Source: Acidimicrobiaceae bacterium
GTDB lineage: Bacteria > Actinomycetota > Acidimicrobiia > Acidimicrobiales > RAAP-2
Reading direction: 5' to 3'
Length of the DNA stretch: 64,000 nucleotides
Assembly (NCBI GenBank): GCA_003162475.1
Contig: PMOI01000010.1
Span: 124,001 to 188,000 of the forward strand
A model generated the notes under the pieces. That model made no database searches. It worked only from the letters and a program-made list of their open reading frames with translations, and was not told where the DNA came from. Shown here in pieces: positions 1 to 9,065 of this stretch. The position numbers and the translations under genes are program-made. The stretch's first letter is position 1. The number at the start of each line of letters is the position of its first letter.

Positions 1-273
1 CGGGTTTCGACCTGAGTTCGGCGACACGCCGTAGGGCTCATGCCTTCCGCCTCCCACGCGTGAATGAAGGAGTTCGTGGCGACGCGCGAGTGACACTGCG
101 ATCTATAGACGATGAACGTCATCCTAGAGTGCAAGGTTCCATCGCTTCGGTCAGACCACTCGTCGCACTCTGTCGCACCATTGTGACGCATCGCACTCAT
201 CGCGACTGAATACTGTGGCACACAGAGTGCTCCCGGAATGGTGTTGGTTTCGTCGCGGCGATGACTGCGGTCG
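1..273. other. Left-edge region without a recognised gene
   Basis: I recognise no gene here. A minus-strand frame from an ATG at 200 stays open to the left edge (66 codons), but its translation is rich in Cys, Arg and Ser and resembles no family I know. It could be the start of a gene that lies mostly outside the window, or chance. The spacer probably also holds the 3' end of the transcript of the minus-strand dehydrogenase that ends at 274. Confidence 0.3.
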
Positions 274-1080
274 TCAGGACTCGGCGGGATTCGTCGCGCC
301 GCGTTCCTCGGCGATCGAGTTCCCGCCATCCACCACGAGGCACTGTCCCGTCACGTACGACGCGGCGGGTGAAGCGAGCCAACAGATCGCGCCCGCCACC
401 TCGCTCGGACGAGCGCTGCGACCCATCGGGGTGGCGAGACCTTGTTCGTGTTCCCGGGCCGTCTGCGAATCAGTGACCACCCAACCGGGCGCCACGGCGT
501 TGACCGTGATGCCGTGGGCCGCGTGGTCGACCGCTAACGCGCGCGCGAGGCCCACCATCGCCGATTTGGCCGCCGCGTACGCCGGTTGGGATCTCATGGC
601 CATGACGGGCCCCGTCGTGCTCGCGACCAACACGAGACGACCCCACCCGGCGGACCTCATCACCGGCAAGCAGGCCTTCGCCACCCAGAAAGAGGTATCC
701 AGATTTCGTGACAAGCTCGCGCGCCAGAGTTCGTACTCCATCGTGTCGAGCGAACCCTCTTCGGGCTGGGGGTTCGATATCGACGTCATTCCCGCGTTCT
801 GCACGACCACGTCGAGACTCCCGAACAGTTCGACGGCGCGTTGCACCGCGTGTTGACCAGTAGCCGGGTCAGTGAGGTCGCCCACCACAGCGTCTACGTG
901 CGCACCAAGGGTGTCGCGAAGTTCGTTGGCTCGATCATTGATTCGCTCCGTGGCCGAGGTGATGACGACTGACGCGCCCATTCGAGCGAGTAGCCGAGCC
1001 GTCGCAAAGCCAATGCCGCTCGGGCTTCCCGCACCCGTCACGAGTGCCGTCCGTCCGGTCAAGTCAAACGCCGAGTCCAC
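274..1080 (-). CDS. SDR-family NAD(P)-dependent oxidoreductase
   Basis: This is a classical short-chain dehydrogenase/reductase of about 268 residues, the usual length for the family. It has an N-terminal Rossmann fold with a TGxxxxxGIG cofactor loop (GAGSPSGIG), the NAG strand motif (VVQNAG), a catalytic Tyr-x3-Lys (YAAAK) and the C-terminal VDGG of FabG-like enzymes. It should be cytosolic and reduce a ketone or oxidise an alcohol; the substrate cannot be told. I place the start at a GTG at 1080 because GAAAGG lies just upstream; a TTG at 1119 would add 13 residues. It stands alone on the minus strand, and the kinase gene next to it is divergent. Confidence 0.85.
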   Translation of the reverse strand: MDSAFDLTGRTALVTGAGSPSGIGFATARLLARMGASVVITSATERINDRANELRDTLGAHVDAVVGDLTDPATGQHAVQRAVELFGSLDVVVQNAGMTSISNPQPEEGSLDTMEYELWRASLSRNLDTSFWVAKACLPVMRSAGWGRLVLVASTTGPVMAMRSQPAYAAAKSAMVGLARALAVDHAAHGITVNAVAPGWVVTDSQTAREHEQGLATPMGRSARPSEVAGAICWLASPAASYVTGQCLVVDGGNSIAEERGATNPAES

Positions 1081-1195
1081 GGTCAGCCTTTCATCAAAGA
1101 TTCTTGCCGAGTGTTTCAACGATGCTAGAGCGTCGGCGCTCCGCTTCTGAACTGATTCACTGGGGATGGCGTGGGGCGAGACTTAGGCTCGCTCT

Positions 1196-1984
1196 ATGGA
1201 CGCTGTCTTCGAGCCCATGGTGGATCTCTCCGTCGCGAGACGGAGTGCGGAGACGTTCGCCGACGAGTGGGACCTTGAGTTAGGAACGCCGTTCGCCCTT
1301 TCGAACGTTTCGTTCGTCGCGCCGGCGGGTGAGACGAGTGTCCTCAAGGTGAACTGGGAAGGCGACGACGAGTCATTGCACGAAGGCGACGCGCTCGAAC
1401 TATGGGACGGCGACGGAGCGGTGCGTTTGCTCCGCCGTTCGGAGCGAGTACTGCTCGAAGAGCGAGTCGTTCCCGGTGATGACCTCTCGCTGTTGCCCGA
1501 GGACGAGGCGACGGCGATCGCGGTCGAACTCGCTCTGCGGCTCTGGCGCCCGGCGACGGAGCCCTTTCGCTCGGTGAATCCTGAGGTGTCGCGTTGGCTG
1601 GATGAAGCCGAGCGCGAAGGCAGCGATTTGGTTGCGATGGCGCGCGAACTCTTCGCGGAGATCGGCGGCGGCGCTGAGTGGCTCGTTCACGGTGACTTCC
1701 ACCATCACAACATTCTGCGCGCCGGTGAGCGGTTCGTCGCCATCGATCCTAAGCCGTACCTCGCCGATCGAGAGTACGACGTGGCGTCATTTCTCTGGAA
1801 CCCGCTCGACAACCGAATGACCGATCGTGCCCAGACCGAGCGACGGATCGCGGCGTTCGTGGCCGCCGGACTTGACGACTACCGCATCCGCGCGTGGGCC
1901 ATTATTCGTGGTTCGTACCTAAGGACCGCGCCCGAGTACGTCGAGCCGATCCGTGCCCTTCTCACTCGCGGCCCCTTCGAATGA
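1196..1984 (+). CDS. APH(6)/hydroxyurea-type phosphotransferase
   Basis: The 262-residue protein has the C-terminal half of an aminoglycoside phosphotransferase-like kinase. The Brenner motif is LVHGDFHHHNIL (catalytic Asp, metal-binding Asn), followed by a metal-binding Asp in AIDPKPYLADREYD. That arrangement, and the WNP that follows, fits the streptomycin 6-kinase/hydroxyurea kinase family (Pfam APH_6_hur). Members phosphorylate small hydroxylated substrates, and many chromosomal copies have no proven antibiotic target, so a resistance role is only possible. The gene stands alone, and the next gene follows after about 30 bases on the same strand. Confidence 0.75.
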   Translation: MDAVFEPMVDLSVARRSAETFADEWDLELGTPFALSNVSFVAPAGETSVLKVNWEGDDESLHEGDALELWDGDGAVRLLRRSERVLLEERVVPGDDLSLLPEDEATAIAVELALRLWRPATEPFRSVNPEVSRWLDEAEREGSDLVAMARELFAEIGGGAEWLVHGDFHHHNILRAGERFVAIDPKPYLADREYDVASFLWNPLDNRMTDRAQTERRIAAFVAAGLDDYRIRAWAIIRGSYLRTAPEYVEPIRALLTRGPFE

Positions 1985-2014
1985 TGTGCCCCATCAACCA
2001 CATGGCCGCCGGCG

Positions 2015-3094
2015 ATGATCACTAAGGCTCATTGGGCCCTCGTCGTGAGCGTGAGCGTACTCGCGAGCAGTATCGCATTGGCCGTGCCGTCAGCCTTGGC
2101 GTCGTCGAGCCACGCCTCAGCGGTGTCGCACCTGAGCGCCAGAGTTACCGGGACCAGGCTGCCGAGAACGACGTGTCCCGTCTTTCCGAGTGACAACGTC
2201 TGGAACACGCCGATCACCTCGCTGCCGGTCGACGCGCACAGTGCGACGTGGCTGAGTTCGATGAACGCGTCGACCACGCTGTTGCACCCGGACTACGGAC
2301 CTTCATCGAATCCGAGAAAGCCCTACGGGATTCCTTTCGAGATCGTTCCCGCGCGCACGACGTTCACGCGGATCAAATTCCTCTACGCCTCGGAGAGCTA
2401 CCTCGGTCCGTATCCCCTCGCGCCCTCGACACCCATCGAGGGCGGTTCTGATCGTCACGCGCTCATGGTGGATCCGACCAGGTCGATCAGTTCGCCCGCG
2501 TGCACGCTCTTCGAGACCTACGACACGCAGTACCGCGCCAACGGCCAATCGGTCGCGGGTTCTGGTGCTCGATGGAACCTCAATTCGAATGCTCTTCGTC
2601 CGGCTGGCTTCACCTCGGCTGACGCGGCCGGGTTGCCAATCCTTCCCGGTCTCGTCAACTATGACGAGGTGGCGTCCGGTTCGATGGACCACGCGATTCG
2701 ATTCACGGTGCAGTGCACGCAACAGACTTACCTTTGGCCCGCCCGGCACGAAGCTGGACAGGCCAACACGAACTGTCCGCCAATGGGAGCACGCTTCCGA
2801 CTGAACGCTTCGTTTTCGCTCCCAGCCTCCACCTGTGCCAAGTTCTGTCAGACCGTGCTGACCACCATGAAGACGTACGGTCTGATCGTGGCGGACAATG
2901 GGAGTAACTGGTACTTCCAAGGAACGGCCGATACCCGGTGGACGGCTAGCGAAGTCGACCAGCTCAAACAGATCCCGGCCAACCAGTTCGTCGCCGTCGA
3001 CGAGTCGTGTTTGATGGTCAGTCCCAACTCGGGCCAAGCCCTTCAACCGGGCACGCCGAGCTACGCGCTGCGCTGTTCGCCTACGGCTGGCTAG
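2015..3094 (+). CDS. Secreted protein of unknown function
   Basis: This is a 359-residue protein with an N-terminal signal peptide: Lys at residue 4, a hydrophobic stretch to about residue 25, then an Ala/Ser-rich cleavage region. The mature part begins with a Cys-containing segment (TTCPVFPSDNVWN) and contains eight to ten cysteines, so disulphides are likely. I recognise the type as a conserved extracellular protein found in actinobacteria and other soil bacteria, but I know no function for it. It is rich in Ser, Thr and Asn, with no catalytic signature that I can identify. It follows the kinase gene closely and could be co-transcribed. Confidence 0.65.
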   Translation: MITKAHWALVVSVSVLASSIALAVPSALASSSHASAVSHLSARVTGTRLPRTTCPVFPSDNVWNTPITSLPVDAHSATWLSSMNASTTLLHPDYGPSSNPRKPYGIPFEIVPARTTFTRIKFLYASESYLGPYPLAPSTPIEGGSDRHALMVDPTRSISSPACTLFETYDTQYRANGQSVAGSGARWNLNSNALRPAGFTSADAAGLPILPGLVNYDEVASGSMDHAIRFTVQCTQQTYLWPARHEAGQANTNCPPMGARFRLNASFSLPASTCAKFCQTVLTTMKTYGLIVADNGSNWYFQGTADTRWTASEVDQLKQIPANQFVAVDESCLMVSPNSGQALQPGTPSYALRCSPTAG

Positions 3095-3294
3095 CCTTTC
3101 CTGGCTTGAAATTAAAGTAAACCCGTCGGTGCCTGGACCGTCGAAACCAGACCAAATCTGCCCACATGGCATTTTGACGCGCGCGGCACGGGAGCGACAA
3201 TCAACCAAGCACGTGCGAAGCGGTCAGAGTTTTGCCGATTTTCTTATTGGTGGGTGACAACGGGTGGGGCTATTCTGCGAGAACGAGGTGAGCT

Positions 3295-4101
3295 ATGGCT
3301 ATCGCATGCAAAGTGTCCGGAGAGTTCGCGCAGAACATCACGTGCCAACTTGACGCCGGTCAATCGATGTTCGCTGACGCGACGAAATTCCGTTGGAAGA
3401 CGACCAACGTCGCGATCGAGACACGTCTTTCGGTTCCCGGTGGGAACGCGGACTCGGCCAACCAGCAGGCCAAACAAGGCGGCGGCGGCTTCTTGAAGTC
3501 GGTGGTCGCGACGGCTACTGAAGTCGGAAAACGTGCGCTCGCGGGCCAGAGTCTCGCCTTCCAGTGGTTCACGCCTTCGGGCGGATCGGGGCTGGTGACG
3601 TTCGCCGGCGAGGTCCCGGGTCAGGTTCGCGTGATTGAACTCGACGGTACCGGCGGTTGGCGTGCGGAAAGCCGGGCCTTCGTCTGTGCCGAGGCGAGCG
3701 TCAAGTACGACATTGACTTCAGCGGATTCAATCTCGGTCGTCGTTCACGAAACGGCTTCATTTTCGAACATTTCACTGGAGTGGGGACTGTCGTTCTCGG
3801 AGGCGGAGGCAGCCTTCAAGAACTCAATCCCGTCGACTACGGAGGGAAGATACAAGTACATGGCGGCGCGGTCGTCGCGTTTTCGGACGCGGTCGCCTTC
3901 AACGTCGAGCGAGTGGGCGCCTTGAACGCCCAAACCATCATGACGGCCGCGTTCGGGGGATCGGGAATCAATCTCGTCACCCTTTCCGGTGACGGTCCTG
4001 TGATACTGCAATCAACGTTGCATCGCGAGTTCGAAGATGAAGAACACCAAGATCAGAGTGATTCAAATCCACTTCGCCAGGGACTCCTCGGTCGACTCTA
4101 A
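3295..4101 (+). CDS. AIM24 family protein (TIGR00266-like)
   Basis: The 268-residue protein matches the AIM24/TIGR00266 family: a beta-rich fold with alternating Gly-rich turns, including a Gly-rich insert near residue 60 (KQGGGGFLKS) and the QSLAFQWFTPSGGSG region. Bacterial members have no clear biochemical role, and the fungal homologue is mitochondrial. The start ATG has a good ribosome site (GAGGTGAG, 5 bases upstream). The gene for a 108-residue protein follows after 18 bases on the same strand, so the two are likely co-transcribed. Confidence 0.8.
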   Translation: MAIACKVSGEFAQNITCQLDAGQSMFADATKFRWKTTNVAIETRLSVPGGNADSANQQAKQGGGGFLKSVVATATEVGKRALAGQSLAFQWFTPSGGSGLVTFAGEVPGQVRVIELDGTGGWRAESRAFVCAEASVKYDIDFSGFNLGRRSRNGFIFEHFTGVGTVVLGGGGSLQELNPVDYGGKIQVHGGAVVAFSDAVAFNVERVGALNAQTIMTAAFGGSGINLVTLSGDGPVILQSTLHREFEDEEHQDQSDSNPLRQGLLGRL

Positions 4102-4119
4102 GAAGAAAGCAGGTGAAGT

Positions 4120-4446
4120 ATGGCTTTGATGGACAAGATGAAGGCCCAAGCGGCCCAACTCGCCCAGAAGGCGCAAGAAGCGGGCAAGGCGGGACAGGCC
4201 AAGATGGTCGACGTGCAGGCGAAACGTCGCGCGGACGGCCTTCTGCGCGACCTCGGCGCGGCGTTCTACGCACAACGCACAGGTACCGCGACGGGCGACA
4301 CGGCCGCCGACATCGATCGATTGGTTTCCGAGTTGTCGAAGCTCGAATCCGAAAACGGCCCGCTCGACGCGGGCGACACGGGCACGCCCGCTAGCGACAC
4401 GACGGGTGAGACCGAAGAGCCACCTGAAGGCGGATTTACCCTCTAG
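4120..4446 (+). CDS. Small hypothetical protein, helical and Ala-rich
   Basis: This is a soluble protein of 108 residues. The first 40 residues are a charged, Ala/Lys/Gln-rich amphipathic helix (MDKMKAQAAQLAQKAQ), the middle has a LLRDLGAAFYAQRTG segment, and the tail is acidic and low in complexity. Similar small proteins sit near AIM24 or other membrane-associated genes in actinobacteria; the function is unknown. The start is well supported by AGGTGAAGT directly upstream. It is 18 bases behind the AIM24 gene, so the two probably form an operon. Confidence 0.7.
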   Translation: MALMDKMKAQAAQLAQKAQEAGKAGQAKMVDVQAKRRADGLLRDLGAAFYAQRTGTATGDTAADIDRLVSELSKLESENGPLDAGDTGTPASDTTGETEEPPEGGFTL

Positions 4447-4558
4447 CGGTCGAGGGTCTCTCACTCGCTCGTGCGATGACGCGACGAACGCTCTGTAGCG
4501 ACGAGGCCAAACGCACGAATTCGGTTGTACGCACCCCACGAGACAGGAGTAGGCCACG

Positions 4559-4594
4559 GTGACCGACTCCTCCCTAGGCGCCTCGCCAACATGA
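4559..4594 (+). CDS. Possible 11-codon leader peptide before GH65
   Basis: A GTG at 4559 has a good ribosome site (CAGGAG at 4543-4548) and opens an 11-codon frame. That frame stops at 4592-4594, overlapping the ATG of the phosphorylase gene as ATGA. The phosphorylase ATG itself has no visible ribosome site. The arrangement suggests translational coupling through a leader, but a sequencing frameshift at the start of the large gene would look the same. Confidence 0.35.
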   Translation: MTDSSLGASPT

Positions 4595-6981
4595 TCGAAC
4601 AGTCGAACTACTCGATCGAGCCGTGGTGTCTTCGTGAAACCCGCTTGGACTGCGACCTTTTGGCGCAAAGCGAGTCGCTCTTCTCGTTGTCCAATGGTCA
4701 CATCGGGTGGCGAGGCAATCTCGACGAGGGCGATCCCCACGGTCTCTCTGGTTCGTACCTGAATGGCGTGTACGAAAATCGGCCACTGCCCTACGCCGAA
4801 GCGGGTTACGGGTACCCCGTCAGCGATGAAGTGGTGATCAACGTCACCAACGGCAAGTTGATCCGTCTCCTCGTCGATGACGAACCCTTTGACGTTCGTT
4901 ACGGCGAATTGACTGCTCACGAACGCCTCCTCGACTTTCGCGCGGGCGTGTTACATCGCGAAGTTGAGTGGACGTCACCTTCGGAGCGAAAAATTCGAGT
5001 CACCTCGACGCGTCTCGTGTCGTTGGTGCAGCGCTCGGTCGCTGCCATCCACTACGAAGTCGAAGCGATCGATCAAACGGTGCGTCTTGTCGTCCAATCG
5101 GAGCTCGTGGCCAACGAGACGCCACCTCCCTCGAGTGGCGACCCGCGCGTGTCAGCGGTGCTCGACTCGCCATGGCTGTCGAGGAGTTATTCGAGTGACG
5201 GCACATTGGCCGGACTCATTCATCGCACCACGTACAGCAAGTTGAGGGTCGCGGCGGCCATGGATCACGTGGTCGAGGGACCCGAAAGCACCCAAGTGAG
5301 TGCCGAGAGTTTCCCGGATCTCGGTCGAGTCACGATCACCGTGACGCTGGAGCCGGGAGAGCGTCTGCGATTGGTCAAATACGTCACCTACGGCTGGTCG
5401 GCGCAGCGCTCGAAGGAAGCGCTGCGAGATCAAGTCGACGCCGCGCTCACCGTGGCCCGCCAAACGGGGTGGGACGGGCTGCTCGCTGAGCAGCGCGAGT
5501 ATCTGGACGATTTCTGGTCGCGGGCGGACGTAGAGATCGACGGTGATGAAGAGATTCAACAGGCCGTGCGCTTCGCCCTCTTTCACGTGCTGCAGTCCAG
5601 TGCTCGAAGTGAGCGCCGAGCCATTGCCGCTAAGGGATTAACGGGTACTGGCTACGCCGGCCACGCCTTTTGGGACAGCGAGGCCTACGTACTCGCCGTA
5701 CTGAGTTACACCGTGCCCGAAGTCGTTGCCCACGCGCTCGAGTGGCGCCACGACGCGCTCCCGTTGGCATTGGAACGGGCTGAGCAGTTGGGCCTCAAGG
5801 GCGCGGCCTTTCCCTGGCGCACCATTACGGGTGCCGAGTGTTCGGCGTACTGGCCAGCAGGGACGGCGGCCTTTCACGTGGGTGCCGACGTCGCCAACGC
5901 CGTCATTCGCTACGTACATGCCACGGGCGACGTGTCGTTTGAAGATAAGTACGGTCACAAACTACTCGTGCAGACCGCTCGGCTCTGGCGCTCGCTCGGG
6001 CACTACGACGTGCACGGTGGTTTTCGGATCGACGGGGTGACCGGCCCTGACGAGTACAGCGCTATCGCGGACAACAACGTCTACACAAACCTGATGGCCC
6101 AACAAAACCTTCGGGCCGCCGCCGACATCGCCGAACGCTACCCTGAGCGAAGTCGCCAACAGGCCGTCGACGACGACGAGATCGCGGCCTGGCGTGAGGC
6201 CGCCGACACCATGGTGATTCCCTTCGACGACACGCTGGGCGTCCACGCTCAGTCGGAGAGTTTCACCAACCACCAGCTCTGGGATTTCGCTTCAACCGGC
6301 CCGGATAAGTATCCACTGCTCTTGCACTTTCCCTACTTTGACCTCTACCGAAAACAGGTGGTCAAGCAGGCCGACCTGGTACTGGCGATGTACTTACGTA
6401 ATGACGCGTTCAGCGCGGAGCAGAAGAGGGCCAACTTCGACTACTACGAACGCCTCACGGTACGTGACTCGTCGCTGTCGGCCTGCATCCAAGCGGTGAT
6501 GGCCGCCGAAGTTGGTTACCTCGCCTTGGCCTACGACTACCTGGCCGAGGCGGCGCTCATGGACTTGGGCGACCTCGAACACAACACGGCTGATGGTCTG
6601 CACGTCGCCTCCCTGGCGGGAACGTGGATTGCTTTGGTGGCGGGATTCGGAGGTTTGCGCGAACGTAAGGATTCCCTCGGTTTCTCTCCTCGACTACCTG
6701 AGGGGATTACTCGACTGGCCTTCGGTGTGGTCTTTCGCGGACGACGGCTGCGCGTGGAGACGACACCCGCGGCCACCACGTACAGGCTGATCGAAGGCGA
6801 CGCGCTCGAGCTGTTCCATTTCAATGAGTCGATCACGCTGTCAACGAAAGAGCCGGTGGTGTGCCTACGGTCCGCGGACGAAACGTCGACGTCACCAGCG
6901 ACGGTGCCTAGCCAGCCGGCTGGTCGTGCACCGGTCCACCGTGAACCCACCGCCGCGCGAAACCTCGAGGCGTCGACGTGA
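4591..6981 (+). CDS. Glycoside hydrolase family 65 disaccharide phosphorylase
   Basis: The 796-residue protein is a GH65 inverting phosphorylase (the maltose, trehalose and kojibiose phosphorylase family). It has the N-terminal beta-sandwich (SLSNGHIGWRGN near the start), the (alpha/alpha)6 catalytic barrel with the general acid Glu488 in VTGPDEY, the phosphate-site segments RKQVVKQADLV and DSSLS, and a C-terminal beta domain. It should use phosphate to split an alpha-glucosyl disaccharide into beta-glucose 1-phosphate and glucose. The gene overlaps a beta-phosphoglucomutase-like gene by GTGA, which fits conversion of beta-glucose 1-phosphate to glucose 6-phosphate. Which disaccharide it uses is not visible. 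I chose ATG 4591; a TTG at 4525 is possible. Confidence 0.9.
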   Translation: MIEQSNYSIEPWCLRETRLDCDLLAQSESLFSLSNGHIGWRGNLDEGDPHGLSGSYLNGVYENRPLPYAEAGYGYPVSDEVVINVTNGKLIRLLVDDEPFDVRYGELTAHERLLDFRAGVLHREVEWTSPSERKIRVTSTRLVSLVQRSVAAIHYEVEAIDQTVRLVVQSELVANETPPPSSGDPRVSAVLDSPWLSRSYSSDGTLAGLIHRTTYSKLRVAAAMDHVVEGPESTQVSAESFPDLGRVTITVTLEPGERLRLVKYVTYGWSAQRSKEALRDQVDAALTVARQTGWDGLLAEQREYLDDFWSRADVEIDGDEEIQQAVRFALFHVLQSSARSERRAIAAKGLTGTGYAGHAFWDSEAYVLAVLSYTVPEVVAHALEWRHDALPLALERAEQLGLKGAAFPWRTITGAECSAYWPAGTAAFHVGADVANAVIRYVHATGDVSFEDKYGHKLLVQTARLWRSLGHYDVHGGFRIDGVTGPDEYSAIADNNVYTNLMAQQNLRAAADIAERYPERSRQQAVDDDEIAAWREAADTMVIPFDDTLGVHAQSESFTNHQLWDFASTGPDKYPLLLHFPYFDLYRKQVVKQADLVLAMYLRNDAFSAEQKRANFDYYERLTVRDSSLSACIQAVMAAEVGYLALAYDYLAEAALMDLGDLEHNTADGLHVASLAGTWIALVAGFGGLRERKDSLGFSPRLPEGITRLAFGVVFRGRRLRVETTPAATTYRLIEGDALELFHFNESITLSTKEPVVCLRSADETSTSPATVPSQPAGRAPVHREPTAARNLEAST

Positions 6982-7787
6982 GCGAGCGGCCGCGCTCCAC
7001 CACACCGGCGTCGGTGGACATCAAGGCGTTCCGGGCGTGGCTCTTCGACATGGACGGCGTACTGACCAAGACGGCGTCGGTGCACGCCGAGGCCTGGAAG
7101 GAGGCGTTCGACGCGTTCCTTCTCGACGAGGCCAAGCGTACGGGAACGACCTACGCACCCTTCGACAAGGAGCGCGACTACGAGCAGTACGTCGACGGAG
7201 AACCTCGCGAGGACGGCGTTCGCAACTTTCTCGCCGCGCGCGGTATCAAGCTGCCCGAGGGCGCCGACGACGACCCAACCGACGCTCGAACCGTCGAGGG
7301 TCTCGGCAATCGCAAGAACGATCTGGTCCTCGAAGTGATGAAGACCAAGGGCGTGGCCGTCTTTGACGGAGCAGTGGCGCTCGTGAAGGAACTGCGCACA
7401 CTCGGCGTCAAGGTCGCGGTCGTCTCGGCCAGTGAGAACACCAAGGCCGCGTTGAAGGCCGCGGGGATCATCGACCTGTTCGACACCTTCGTCGACGGCC
7501 ACGTCGTGAAGGAGCGCCATCTCGCTGGCAAGCCCGCGCCCGACAGTTACTTAGAAGGCGCGAGAGAGCTCGGGGTCGAGCCCGCTGAGGCGGTCGTCGT
7601 GGAGGACGCGCTCGCCGGCGTTGAGGCGGGACGAGCCGGGCACTTCGCGCTCGTGGTCGGCGTTGACAACCACGACGTGGTGGGCACGCACGCCTACGCC
7701 GACCAACTTCACGCGCACGGGGCCGACGTTGTCGTCACCGATCTCGCGGAGTTGTTGGGTCAACGACCTGCTACCGCGAGGAAGTAA
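6978..7787 (+). CDS. Beta-phosphoglucomutase-like HAD enzyme
   Basis: This HAD-superfamily protein of 269 residues has the nucleophile motif DMDGVL near residue 26, motif II in VVSASENTKAAL, the Lys of motif III in GKPAPDSYL and the acidic motif VVEDALAGVEAG. This is the subfamily I pattern of beta-phosphoglucomutase, which turns beta-glucose 1-phosphate into glucose 6-phosphate through a bisphosphate intermediate. The start GTG overlaps the phosphorylase stop codon (GTGA), so the two are translationally coupled. The cap segment around residues 50-105 is longer than in the best-known family members. Confidence 0.88.
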   Translation: MSERPRSTTPASVDIKAFRAWLFDMDGVLTKTASVHAEAWKEAFDAFLLDEAKRTGTTYAPFDKERDYEQYVDGEPREDGVRNFLAARGIKLPEGADDDPTDARTVEGLGNRKNDLVLEVMKTKGVAVFDGAVALVKELRTLGVKVAVVSASENTKAALKAAGIIDLFDTFVDGHVVKERHLAGKPAPDSYLEGARELGVEPAEAVVVEDALAGVEAGRAGHFALVVGVDNHDVVGTHAYADQLHAHGADVVVTDLAELLGQRPATARK

Positions 7788-7932
7788 CCGGCCTGGCGAC
7801 GTTTTCTCTCGTCGTCTCGCGTTGAGCGAGTCGACGCTCGAAGAGCCCACGTGCGACGCCGTCCTAAACCACCGTCGCTGCCCGCAGGTACGCCTCAAGA
7901 CCGACGAAGAGTGCCGATCGAGGATCCTCGAA

Positions 7933-8877
7933 CTATTGAACGGTCACCAAGGTGCCGACGGGTGTGTGAGGCCACAGACTCGCGGCGTTCACGTAGGGCA
8001 TTTCAACGCAACCAAGACTCTGCGGGTAGCCGTACCCGGACCGGATAAAGCCGTGAAGCGCGTCACCGCCATTGAAGTAGGACACCCACGGAATCCCCGA
8101 GTCGTGGTAGGTGGAACCGTTCGGCAACGTCCCCGACATGGTGGTCGTGGTGTAGCGAAGATAGACGGGGAAGGTGCCGTTCTGGGTGGGGGCGACACTG
8201 ATGCCGGTGTTCACCAACGACGTCAGCACAACCTTTCCGTTCTGGTACAACTTCATCTTTTGGGGGAGAGATTGGGTGACGGAGACCATGTTGTAACTCA
8301 TGGGATCCAATTGATTCTTAAGAACCGCTTGCGTGAGAGCTTTCCAAACTGGCCCAACCATTTGACCGGTCACGGCGAAGCCGTGAACCGACTGGAATCG
8401 CATGAGGGCGCCTTGGAGAATGACGTTGTCGGTGCCCACCGTCCATCGGGACCTGAAAGCCGCTGGCAGCGAGTTCCAGCGCCATACGAAGCGTCCCTTA
8501 AGAAGTTTCGTCGAAATCGTCGGCTTGGTCTTTGGCAACGTCGTGGTAGTGGTTGTCGTGGTCGGAGTCGTTGTCGTCGTGGTCGTCGAAGTTGTTGTCG
8601 TTGAACCGACTGACGTCGTCGTCGTGGTCGGAGTCGTCGTCGTCGTGGTCGGAGTCGTCGTCGTCGGTGTCGGTGTCGTTGTAGTACGAACCGTTGGTTT
8701 AAACGAAACGGGCAGGTATCGAAGGGTCGCGAGAAACTGATCTTCCAGACGAATGGTGTACGGAACTGCGGTCGAACGGTGATTTGCGGCTTGGGCCACG
8801 CTGGTCAATGTCATCGTTCCCAAAGTGACGGCACTCGCCGCGACCAGGTAGGGAACCCACGAGTTTTTCGCTTTCAC
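7933..8877 (-). CDS. L,D-transpeptidase with Thr/Pro linker
   Basis: A 314-residue cell-envelope enzyme. An N-terminal membrane segment or signal (residues 8-30) is followed by a linker of about 50 residues made almost only of Thr with regular Pro (roughly 65-115), a peptidoglycan-binding-like helical domain (about 120-185) and a YkuD catalytic domain. The catalytic signature is HGFIRSG then SLGCVEMP, with Cys290. It should form 3-3 crosslinks in peptidoglycan or attach proteins to it, outside the membrane. It lies head to head with a D,D-carboxypeptidase that carries the same type of linker, separated by 188 bases, so a shared promoter region is likely. Confidence 0.88.
   Translation of the reverse strand: MKAKNSWVPYLVAASAVTLGTMTLTSVAQAANHRSTAVPYTIRLEDQFLATLRYLPVSFKPTVRTTTTPTPTTTTPTTTTTTPTTTTTSVGSTTTTSTTTTTTTPTTTTTTTTLPKTKPTISTKLLKGRFVWRWNSLPAAFRSRWTVGTDNVILQGALMRFQSVHGFAVTGQMVGPVWKALTQAVLKNQLDPMSYNMVSVTQSLPQKMKLYQNGKVVLTSLVNTGISVAPTQNGTFPVYLRYTTTTMSGTLPNGSTYHDSGIPWVSYFNGGDALHGFIRSGYGYPQSLGCVEMPYVNAASLWPHTPVGTLVTVQ
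8541..8685 (-). repeat. Low-complexity Thr/Pro-coding tract
   Basis: The DNA is a run of ACN codons, visible on the plus strand as repeated gtcgt/gtggt units. It encodes the Thr-rich linker of the L,D-transpeptidase. Such tracts expand and contract easily, so the linker length may vary between strains. Confidence 0.75.
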
Positions 8878-9065
8878 ACGTCAATCTTACTTTGCCGCCA
8901 GATTACTTCTGCGTTACGGTGATGCCACCGTGGAACTGTGGCGTCCTTGTTTATCGGCAGCGTCACGTCTACCCGGCTTTCGAGTTCTGTCGAGCATGGC
9001 GCTCTCCCTCCGTGCATCAGAGGAGTCCACTTCGAGAGCCGACCTTTCGGACAAGGTAAATTGAA

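Noticed and set aside
1..60. A tRNA or tmRNA-like end at the left edge (gggtttcgacc)
   Set aside because: The T-arm stem does not pair and no tag-coding or acceptor sequence follows within the window.
2303..3208. A 301-codon minus-strand frame
   Set aside because: It is the shadow of the secreted protein gene and is Arg-rich without a family.
8402..8740. A plus-strand frame with long Val runs
   Set aside because: It is only the reverse reading of the Thr/Pro linker tract.
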